Part shown: positions 30,368 through 36,081 of the stretch, one piece after another
Numbering within the stretch: position 1 is the stretch's first letter
How the letters are laid out: each line of letters begins with the position of its first letter
Origin: DAOUMF01 sp034411955
GTDB taxonomy: Bacteria; Chloroflexota; Dehalococcoidia; SM23-28-2; RBG-16-64-32
Assembly (NCBI GenBank): GCA_034411955.1
Contig: DAOUMF010000201.1
Span: 1 to 36,081 of the forward strand
Direction: 5' to 3'
Length of the DNA: 36,081 nucleotides
Notes under the pieces: model-generated
What the model was told of the DNA's origin: nothing
The model's input: only the letters and a program-made list of their open reading frames with translations
The model's database searches: none
Program-made: the position numbers and the translations under genes

Positions 30368-31735
30368 TCAGGGCTTGGAGCCGCTGTCGGACCTGCCTGG
30401 CAGGCCGGCCATCGGGTCCTCTTCCTTAGGCTGGGTCACGCGGTCCATGAAGTCCAGTATCACCTTCTGGACGGCGCCGCGGTCGGGCAGCGTGCCCAGC
30501 ATGCCGTACATGGCCGCGCTGCCCCCTGAGGCCGGGCCCGTTGTGGCCACGCTCTCGGTCGCCGCCTCCAGATCGGCCAGGAACTGCCCGACCACCCCCT
30601 GGTGGGCCGGCGTCACCACCAGGTGCACCTTGGGCGGCATCTGCTGGCGGTCCAGGTGCCAGCCTCGGGTGTCCATAGCGTCCGCGACGGCGTAGATGTC
30701 CACGCTGTCGGAGGTGAAGGAGAAGATGCTCATGTCCGGCTCCCCCAGCACGCGCAGGTTGGGGATGGCGTTGATGCCATCCATCAAGGCCCGCGCCGTG
30801 TCCATCACCGTCCTCACCAGCCGCAGGTAGCCCTCCTCGCCCAGGTAGTGGAGGACGGCCCAGGCGGCGGCGATCGCGCCACCCGGCCGACTGCCGGGCA
30901 AAGTCGGTGACCCGTAGAGGCCCCCCGGCCAGTCCGCGTAGGTGAAGAACTGGTGCCTTCGTATCTCCTTGTTGCGGTACATGATGGTGGACGTGCCCCG
31001 GGCGGAGTAGCCGTACTTGTGCAGGTCAGCCGAGATGGATGTAACCCCCGGAACGCTGAAGTCGAACGGGGGCGGCTCGTAGCCGAGGCGGCGCATGAAG
31101 GGCAGGAAGAAGCCGCCGACGCAGGCGTCCACGTGGCAGCCGATGCCGCGCTCCTGGGCCAGGGCGGCCAGCTCCGGCATGGGGTCGACGACGCCGTAGG
31201 GATAGCACGGCGCCGACCCGACGATGAGCACCGTGTTATCGGTGATGGCGGCCCGCACCGCTCCCACATCGGCCCGGAAGTCCTCGGTCACGGGGGTGTG
31301 CACCGGCTGCACCCCCAGGTAATGACCCGCCTTCTCGAAGGCGGGGTGAGCGGTGACGGGAAGGATCATCTCCGGCTCGCCCAAGCCGGGCCGCTCGGCG
31401 CGAGCTCTGTCCCTGGCCGTCTTGACGGCCATGATGATGCTCTCCGTGCCGCCGGAGGTCATGTTGCCGACGGCCTCGCTGCCGCCCAGCAGGTCAGCCG
31501 TGATGGCGATGACCTCGGCCTCCAGCTTGCGGAGGCTGGGGAAGGCCATGGGGCTGAGGCCGTTGCCGTAGATGAACGTGGTGTAGGCGTCCTTGAGCAC
31601 CTGGGCCACGTCGTCGCCGGCGAAGTACACCAGGCTCCACATCCTGCCGGCCCGCCAGTCGGCGTCGTCAACCTGGAGGCCGCGCATCTCGGCCAGTAGT
31701 TCGTCACGCGGTTTGCCGGTGATTGGAAGCTTCAT
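30368..31735 (-). CDS. PLP-dependent decarboxylase, sphingosine-1-phosphate-lyase-like
   Basis: 455 residues from the ATG at 31735 with a GGAGGAG Shine-Dalgarno; an in-frame extension to 31813 is not supported. Group II PLP fold: MTSGGTESIIMAVKTARD, LIVGSAPCYPYGVVDPM, CHVDACVGGFFLPFM and the PLP lysine in ISADLHKYGYSARGTS. The order and spacing of these match sphingosine-1-phosphate lyase more than glutamate decarboxylase. Eukaryotic lyases split phosphosphingosine into an aldehyde and phosphoethanolamine; the bacterial substrate is unknown. No N-terminal membrane span is seen, unlike the eukaryotic enzyme. Confidence 0.85.
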   Translation of the reverse strand: MKLPITGKPRDELLAEMRGLQVDDADWRAGRMWSLVYFAGDDVAQVLKDAYTTFIYGNGLSPMAFPSLRKLEAEVIAITADLLGGSEAVGNMTSGGTESIIMAVKTARDRARAERPGLGEPEMILPVTAHPAFEKAGHYLGVQPVHTPVTEDFRADVGAVRAAITDNTVLIVGSAPCYPYGVVDPMPELAALAQERGIGCHVDACVGGFFLPFMRRLGYEPPPFDFSVPGVTSISADLHKYGYSARGTSTIMYRNKEIRRHQFFTYADWPGGLYGSPTLPGSRPGGAIAAAWAVLHYLGEEGYLRLVRTVMDTARALMDGINAIPNLRVLGEPDMSIFSFTSDSVDIYAVADAMDTRGWHLDRQQMPPKVHLVVTPAHQGVVGQFLADLEAATESVATTGPASGGSAAMYGMLGTLPDRGAVQKVILDFMDRVTQPKEEDPMAGLPGRSDSGSKP

Positions 31736-31893
31736 GTCGGACTCCTCCCGTCGGCGAAGATCGCTGGGGCAAGGGCGCCGACCTTCGCCGCTGATCTTTC
31801 GGTATGGTATCACTCCCGACCAGAGACGCCCAGCGTGCCCCCTGCCGCTCGTCCTTGCCGGGCCTGCGTCGGGTGGAATAGACTGGATTCGCC

Positions 31894-32595
31894 ATGAAGG
31901 CCAAGGTGCGCTTCTTCGCCCGCCTTGCGGAGGTAGCGGGCACGCGAGAGACGGAAGTGGAGCTGGGCGAGGGGCTAAGCGTCGGCGACGCCTTGCGGCT
32001 GCTCTGCAAGCGCTTCCCTGAGCTGGCCGACCACGCCGACAGCCTGATGTACGCCGTTAACGCCGAGTACGTGCCGCCTGACCACTCCCTCCAGGCTGGC
32101 GATGAGCTGGCGCTGATACCGCCGGTGAGCGGAGGCAGCAGTCCCCGTCCTGAGCCGGTCGAAGGGCTGTTTGGGGTCACCGCCGAGCCCCTGGACCCTC
32201 AGCGGCTCGTGGAGCATGTCCGCAAGGACGAGAGCGGCGCCGTGGCGGTGTTCCTGGGCGTGGTGCGCAACAACAACCTGGGCCGCCGCGTGCTCTACCT
32301 GGAGTACGACGCCTACCCGGAGATGGCCGCGCGGGTGATGCGCCAGATAGCCGAAGAGGCGATGGAGCGCTGGCCCCTCACCGACGTGGCGATGCAGCAC
32401 CGCAGCGGCCGCCTCGAGATCGGCGAGACGTCCCTCCTCATCGCGGTGTCCTCGCCACACCGCGAGGAGGCGTTCGAGGCCTGCCATCACCTCGTCGACC
32501 GCTTCAAGGAGGTCGTCCCCATCTGGAAGAAGGAGGTGTGGGAGGGCGGCGAGGTGTGGATCGAGGGCGAGCAGCCGGTGCACCAGCCAGACTAG
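31894..32595 (+). CDS. Fused molybdopterin synthase MoaD-MoaE
   Basis: 233 residues. Residues 1-81 are MoaD, ending in the ubiquitin-like LIPPVSGG with Gly80-Gly81, whose terminal thiocarboxylate is the sulfur donor. A short linker (82-94) follows, then MoaE (about 95-230) with VAVFLGVVRNNN, LYLEYDAYPEMA and VPIWKKEVWEGG including the catalytic lysines. It converts precursor Z (cPMP) to molybdopterin. Fused forms are known (MoaX of mycobacteria), where cleavage at the glycines frees MoaD. The linker is encoded by a dispersed repeat (32149-32167). First gene of a plus-strand operon; Shine-Dalgarno weak. Confidence 0.93.
   Translation: MKAKVRFFARLAEVAGTRETEVELGEGLSVGDALRLLCKRFPELADHADSLMYAVNAEYVPPDHSLQAGDELALIPPVSGGSSPRPEPVEGLFGVTAEPLDPQRLVEHVRKDESGAVAVFLGVVRNNNLGRRVLYLEYDAYPEMAARVMRQIAEEAMERWPLTDVAMQHRSGRLEIGETSLLIAVSSPHREEAFEACHHLVDRFKEVVPIWKKEVWEGGEVWIEGEQPVHQPD
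32149..32167. repeat. Dispersed short repeat in the moaD-moaE linker
   Basis: CCTGAGCCGGTCGAAGGGC lies in frame immediately after the MoaD Gly-Gly codons and encodes PEPVEG. It belongs to the same family as the repeat at 7556-7579 in rplD. Confidence 0.65.
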
Positions 32596-32608
32596 AAGGA
32601 GGCCGCCA

Positions 32609-33115
32609 GTGACAGAGGCACAGCCAACAGAAGTGTCCGGCAGCCAGGCGAAACGAGACGCCATCCGCGTCGAGCTCGTAGCCACTCTGGACGCCTACCA
32701 CGAACTGCTCAACTCCCTTTCGGACGAAGACTGGAAGAAGCGGAGCGGGAACCCTGCCTGGACCGTAGGCCAGTTGATGTGGCATATCGCTTGGGCCGGC
32801 GGCTTCGTGCCGCGCGGCGTTGCCGACTGCAAGCGAGGCAAGGGCTTCAACCCGCCTCAGTTCATCGCCAACCCGGTGAACACGCTGATCACCCGCTGGG
32901 GAGCCCGCAGCGCGACGCCCCAGTCCGTGGCCGAGAAGTACGATGCCGCCCACACAGCCACCCTCGCCGCGCTGGACGAGGTGAAAGAGGATGAGTGGGA
33001 TCGGGGCGCGAAGGTGTTCGGCGAGTTCGAGACCGTGGAGTCAGTTCTCCGCTCGCCTGCCAGCCACTTCAAGGAGCACGAAGCCGACGTCCTCAAGGGG
33101 CTCGGTCGCGGCTAG
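32609..33115 (+). CDS. DinB-like domain protein
   Basis: 168 residues. The pattern is a four-helix DinB/maleylpyruvate-isomerase-like domain: an N-terminal helix with ELVATLDAYHELLNSLSDEDWKKRSGNPAWTVGQLMWHIAWAG and a C-terminal histidine in SHFKEHEADVLKGL. The His residues at WHIAW and SHFKEH are where the family binds metal. Function unknown; some members act on mycothiol or bacillithiol adducts. GTG start at 32609 with AAGGAGG. Downstream of moaDE and directly followed by the Nudix gene. Confidence 0.7.
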   Translation: MTEAQPTEVSGSQAKRDAIRVELVATLDAYHELLNSLSDEDWKKRSGNPAWTVGQLMWHIAWAGGFVPRGVADCKRGKGFNPPQFIANPVNTLITRWGARSATPQSVAEKYDAAHTATLAALDEVKEDEWDRGAKVFGEFETVESVLRSPASHFKEHEADVLKGLGRG

Positions 33116-33685
33116 ATGGCCCAAGAACCCATCGTCCCCGGCGAAGACCTCCGGTACTGCCCCAACTGCGGCGATCCCCTCGCCCTCCGCCTTCTGCCCA
33201 CGGAGGACAGGCCCCGGCTGGTCTGCCAGCGCAGGCACATCCTCTACGTCAACCCGAAGGTCATCGTGGGTGTGATCCCGGAGCGGAACGGCCGCATCCT
33301 GCTGATGCGACGGGCCATCGAGCCCCAGTACGGCGCCTGGCCGTACCCCGGCGGCTTCATGGAGATCGACGAGACGCTGGAGGAGTGCGCCGTGCGGGAG
33401 GCCGGCGAGGAGGTGGGAATCGAGGTACGGCTGGGCGAAATCGTGGGCGTGTACTCGCGGCCGGCGCCACAGGCGCCGGGCATCGTCTCTATCGTCTACC
33501 GCGGCCGCGTCGCCAGGGGGAGAGTGACGCTGGGGCGGGAGGCGCTGGAAGCGCGCTGGTTCCGGGCGGAGGAGATCCCCTGGGACGGTCTGGCCTACGA
33601 GACGACCCGCTGGGCCCTGCGCGACTGGGTAGAACTGACGGCGACAGAGGAGGGGCTAGAGGGACCTAGCTCCGCGTGCGCCTAA
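33116..33685 (+). CDS. Nudix hydrolase with degenerate zinc ribbon
   Basis: 189 residues. The Nudix box is complete (GGFMEIDETLEECAVREAGEEVGI, split here as G-x5-E-x7-REAxEExGI). The N-terminus has CPNCG as in NudC-like enzymes, but the second pair reads CQRRH with one Cys replaced, so zinc binding may use His or be lost. It likely hydrolyses NDP-sugars, ADP-ribose or NADH. The ATG adjoins the previous stop (TAGATG). Its stop overlaps that of the convergent SecB-like gene. Confidence 0.88.
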   Translation: MAQEPIVPGEDLRYCPNCGDPLALRLLPTEDRPRLVCQRRHILYVNPKVIVGVIPERNGRILLMRRAIEPQYGAWPYPGGFMEIDETLEECAVREAGEEVGIEVRLGEIVGVYSRPAPQAPGIVSIVYRGRVARGRVTLGREALEARWFRAEEIPWDGLAYETTRWALRDWVELTATEEGLEGPSSACA

Positions 33686-34161
33686 GTCGAGCGCGAGTGC
33701 TCGGCAGATATGGCTTGGCGCCGCTGTTGGCGCTTGAATAGCTCCAAAATATTGATTGACGGAAGTATGTACTTCTCTTTCCGACCCAAGGCCGTTACAG
33801 TGCCAATCGCGCTTCTAGCGATGCCGTATAGCATCGCTGGTCCATTCAGGTGCAATAGGCGGTATTGGCTCTCCTCGTCGACGCGCGGCGACACCGTGAA
33901 GATCCCGTACACTTGGATTCGAAACTCGTACGGAATGCCTTTCAGAGCTTTTGCCTTGCCTGCCGAAACCGTAAGAAGGATGACGTGGTACCCTTCTGCT
34001 TCTTCTTCCTCAGGTTCAGGCGAGAACACATCGAACTGCACGCGCGGCAGAGGCAGCCGCTCCTCTGCGGGGGCAGGCGGCCCTCCTATGTCACGCAATA
34101 CCAGTTCGTCGATCCAGTAATCTTCAAGCTGCAAGTGCGCTAACATCGTCAGGAAGTTCAT
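33682..34161 (-). CDS. SecB-like chaperone of a toxin-antitoxin-chaperone module
   Basis: 159 residues from the ATG at 34161; ATG 34146 and TTG 34206 are in-frame alternatives. The order of elements is that of SecB: QLEDYWIDELVLR, FDVFSPEPEEEE, YHVILLTV, PYEFRIQVYGIFTV, and HLNGPAMLYGIARSAIGTVTALG followed by ILPSINI. Sequence similarity to housekeeping SecB is partial, as expected of the TA-associated SecB branch (Rv1957 in M. tuberculosis). It is third in the toxin-antitoxin-chaperone order and overlaps the antitoxin gene. It would hold the antitoxin folded and protect it from proteolysis. Low-GC gene. No other SecB in the window. Confidence 0.8.
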   Translation of the reverse strand: MNFLTMLAHLQLEDYWIDELVLRDIGGPPAPAEERLPLPRVQFDVFSPEPEEEEAEGYHVILLTVSAGKAKALKGIPYEFRIQVYGIFTVSPRVDEESQYRLLHLNGPAMLYGIARSAIGTVTALGRKEKYILPSINILELFKRQQRRQAISAEHSRST

Positions 34162-34516
34162 ACACGTGCGGCTCGTCGATGCCGAACGACTCCCGTGTAG
34201 GTTCAATGAGTCTGGCGTACATTCTTAGACTGGCCAAGTACCTCGGCTCAAGATTGACACCCACAACCAGCCCGGCCGCAGAGGCGACCCTGACTAGAGT
34301 CTTGATCGTCAGATTCGGATTGCCGGTCAACAGGCGTGTGACAAAGGCACGAGAAACACCAAGGCGTCTCGCCAATTCGGCACGGCTAATCGCCTGGTTC
34401 TCCATCTGAGTGACTATCTGTTCGCCAATTTCCACCAAGATGCGCTCTGTCTGGAACTCAGGAGTATCGCGGAATGGCGCGATATGCTTTTCGTACCAGT
34501 CACTAACCTTCAGCAT
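34124..34516 (-). CDS. HigA-like antitoxin, HTH-XRE type
   Basis: 130 residues from the ATG at 34516, which has a perfect GGAGGTG Shine-Dalgarno inside the end of the toxin gene; a frame start at 34537 is less likely. The helix-turn-helix is at about 44-85 (ISRAELARRLGVSRAFVTRLLTGN). The 45-residue C-terminal part (86-130) ending HVYELPDDVSALAA is not typical HTH and could be a chaperone-addiction segment bound by the SecB-like protein. It would repress the operon and neutralise the toxin. Confidence 0.82.
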   Translation of the reverse strand: MLKVSDWYEKHIAPFRDTPEFQTERILVEIGEQIVTQMENQAISRAELARRLGVSRAFVTRLLTGNPNLTIKTLVRVASAAGLVVGVNLEPRYLASLRMYARLIEPTRESFGIDEPHVYELPDDVSALAA

Positions 34517-34883
34517 CGCCCACCTCCCGGCCTTCAAGGTATTCCGCGCGCATCCGCGCGGCTCGCCGAAGTTCTGACTTAGGTATTCTCCTCTTCTCCT
34601 CCTTGAACCCGCTGGTCAAGATAATATGCTGCTCCTCATCAATCTTGAAGGCCAGGATGCGGTACTGCTGGGCTTTGAACTCCCACAGATCATGTTCCTT
34701 TATGTACTTGAACTGAGTGTTGTTCCAGAGGGGCCCCTCAGTGGCGGTTCGTTCGAACAATGCTCCAAACCGGTTTCGCGCCCGCTGGTCAACCTTAGCC
34801 AGGAAGTTCTCGACGCGGCACCGTGAGCCCTCTTGGAGTACACTGAGCCTCCATCTGTCAGCAACTAAGAGCTTTGCATGCAC
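34503..34883 (-). CDS. HigB/RelE-superfamily toxin
   Basis: 126 residues, GTG start at 34883. The middle and end, LWEFKAQQYRILAFKIDEEQHIILTSGFKEEKRRIPKSELRRA, match the Gp49-like RelE/ParE superfamily toxins (HigB), which are ribosome-dependent mRNA endonucleases. The antitoxin follows with overlapping coding, toxin first, the order of higBA. The lower GC content relative to neighbours suggests transfer. The exact start is uncertain since a shorter start near WRLSVLQ would also fit the family. Confidence 0.83.
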   Translation of the reverse strand: MHAKLLVADRWRLSVLQEGSRCRVENFLAKVDQRARNRFGALFERTATEGPLWNNTQFKYIKEHDLWEFKAQQYRILAFKIDEEQHIILTSGFKEEKRRIPKSELRRAARMRAEYLEGREVGDAEG

Positions 34884-34886
34884 GAG

Positions 34887-34904
34887 GTTAACCTATAAGT
34901 TAAC
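34887..34904. promoter_or_regulatory. Operator-like GTTAAC pair upstream of toxin
   Basis: Two GTTAAC palindromes (34887-34892, 34899-34904) separated by 6 AT-rich bases lie just before the toxin start. HTH antitoxins often bind such dyads. The stretch 34893-34960 is AT-rich and may hold the promoter (TTGACC at minus 34914-34909), but no clear pair of boxes can be fixed. Confidence 0.45.
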
Positions 34905-35006
34905 AACGGTCAATAGCAAAGAGGCATCACCACGGTATCGTTTCTGTAAATTGCTCGCAACGCAAAGCCGGCCTCCACGTCTCAATCTGCGGTCATTGTC
35001 ATCGCG

Positions 35007-36081
35007 CTAGCTCCGCTGCCTCCCCCGGCCACGCCCCTGGCGGGCCAGCACGGTGGCCTTCTCCTTGCCCCAGAAGTCGAACTGGCCCATGAGGAGGATG
35101 CTGCTCACCTGCGGGTCCGTCAGGCGGGAGGCCAGCCGTGCGTCCATGTCCTTCACCGTGAGGCTGGTGGTGATGACGGTGGGCAGGCAGGCGTTATAGC
35201 GGTAGTTCAGGAGCTGGAACAGCTTCTCGTCCGCCCAGGGGGTGCCGGTCTGGGAGCCCAGGTCGTCCAGGATGAGGAGGGGCACGTTGCGCACCTGCTC
35301 GAACACCTCGTCGTAGGCCTTGGGGTTCTGGGGGTTGAAGGCGGAGCGCAGGCGGTCCAGGAGGTCGGGGACGATGACGAACAGCAGCCCCGGGTCTGCC
35401 TCGCGGCGGTAATTGCCGATGGCGGCAGCGAGGCGGGTCTTCCCGCTTCCGGTCTTGCCGGCGATGACCAGCCAGTCCCGCGGCTCCTCGGCGAACTTCA
35501 GCGCCTGGCGGTAGGCATCGCGGATGAACTTCAGCTCCTCGCGTTCCGACGCGAGATGGTGGGGGTCGAACGCTTTGAAGGTCATCCCGCGCAGGAGGGG
35601 CAGGTCCAGAGCGTCGATCTCCATCGCGCCGCCATGGGCCGCCTCCAGGCGGTGTACCTCCGACAGCGACACGTCGCCCAGGCGGGTCTGGAGGCGCGGG
35701 TCCAGCTCGCCGACGTCCCTGGCGGTGGTGAACACGGTGGGCATGCGGGCCTGGTAGCGGTGGTTGACGATCTGGGACAGCTTCTCGTCGGCCCAGGGGG
35801 TGGAGCTGTGCACCCCCAGGTCGTCCAGGATGAGCAGGGGGGCGCTGCGCACCAGCTCGAACAGCTCGTCGTAGCCGATCTCGCTGTCCGGCCGATAGGC
35901 GGCGCGCAGGTGGTCCAGGAGATCGGGCACCACCATGAACAGGGCAGGGTGACCCTGCTCTATGCAGCGGCTGGCGATGGCGGCGGCGAGGTGGGTCTTG
36001 CCGCAGCCGCTGGGGCCACTGAACACCAGCCAGCCGGACGGCTCGTCGGCGAACCGGCGGGGGGCGGGCCCCCCCCCCCCC
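35007..36081 (-). CDS. Tandem DnaC-like AAA+ ATPase, N-terminus cut
   Basis: At least 340 residues, with the 5' end beyond the window. It contains two consecutive DnaC/IstB-type ATPase units. The first has Walker A GPSGCGKT, Walker B LLILDDLG and sensor TTARD. The second, after the linker MTFKAFDPHHLASEREE, has GKTGSGKT, LLILDDLG and TTSLT; each ends in an RLxTRL/RLASRL arginine-finger-like segment. Helicase loaders of this group usually have one such unit. The frame continues to the right edge (FADEPSGWLV), so the GTG at 36026 is not the true start. The protein may load DnaB or act as a transposon/prophage ATPase. Confidence 0.85.
   Translation of the reverse strand, partial: GGGGPAPRRFADEPSGWLVFSGPSGCGKTHLAAAIASRCIEQGHPALFMVVPDLLDHLRAAYRPDSEIGYDELFELVRSAPLLILDDLGVHSSTPWADEKLSQIVNHRYQARMPTVFTTARDVGELDPRLQTRLGDVSLSEVHRLEAAHGGAMEIDALDLPLLRGMTFKAFDPHHLASEREELKFIRDAYRQALKFAEEPRDWLVIAGKTGSGKTRLAAAIGNYRREADPGLLFVIVPDLLDRLRSAFNPQNPKAYDEVFEQVRNVPLLILDDLGSQTGTPWADEKLFQLLNYRYNACLPTVITTSLTVKDMDARLASRLTDPQVSSILLMGQFDFWGKEKATVLARQGRGRGRQRS

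Noticed and set aside
1..36081. tRNA genes, rRNA, CRISPR arrays, insertion sequences
   Set aside because: No cloverleaf with a GTTCGA loop, no regularly spaced repeats, and no transposase reading frame was seen; the DnaC-like gene alone does not make an IS21-type element because no IstA is present in the window.

Overview
The window is a GC-rich (roughly 60-65%) bacterial chromosome segment that is almost entirely coding, with most genes on the minus strand. The zinc-type S14, the zinc-ribbon L24, the DnaC-like loader style, the long-form HPF and dispersed short palindromic repeats fit an uncultured Chloroflexota (Dehalococcoidia-like) genome. That placement is inference, not a computed result. 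Both ends are runs of G/C, as at the ends of an assembled contig.

Region 1 (1-12650, minus strand) is a joined str-S10-spc ribosomal operon, read right to left: rpsL, rpsG, fusA, rpsJ, rplC, rplD, rplW, rplB, rpsS, rplV, rpsC, rplP, rpmC, rpsQ, rplN, rplX, rplE, rpsN, rpsH, rplF, rplR, rpsE, rpmD and a truncated rplO. tuf is missing between fusA and rpsJ. L4, S17 and S3 carry long low-complexity C-terminal tails. A good promoter lies upstream of rpsL.

Region 2 (12650-14100) is a lower-GC islet with a DUF3800-type gene, a small gene of unknown function and a cluster of inverted repeats. Region 3 (14160-18604) holds ccsA, a PIG-L deacetylase, a MshA-like glycosyltransferase, a GNAT/FemAB-like protein and folE. 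A lone, probably acquired, class III nucleotide-cyclase-like gene follows at 18794-19732 with its own promoter.

Region 4 (19818-25480) is one minus-strand run from an extended -10 promoter: rpsF, ssb, rpsR, a membrane-anchored parvulin isomerase, hom, an unknown coiled-coil gene and thrC. Region 5 (25492-31735) has hpf, a PfkB sugar kinase, a nucleotidyltransferase-like gene and glyA with a structured leader, preceded by a sphingosine-phosphate-lyase-like decarboxylase and comF.

Region 6 (31894-33685) is the only plus-strand operon: a fused MoaD-MoaE molybdopterin synthase, a DinB-like protein and a Nudix hydrolase. It converges on a lower-GC three-gene module (33682-34883) that reads as toxin, antitoxin and SecB-like chaperone, i.e. 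a toxin-antitoxin-chaperone (TAC) system. This module is the most striking element of the window. The right edge holds a truncated gene with two tandem DnaC-like ATPase domains.
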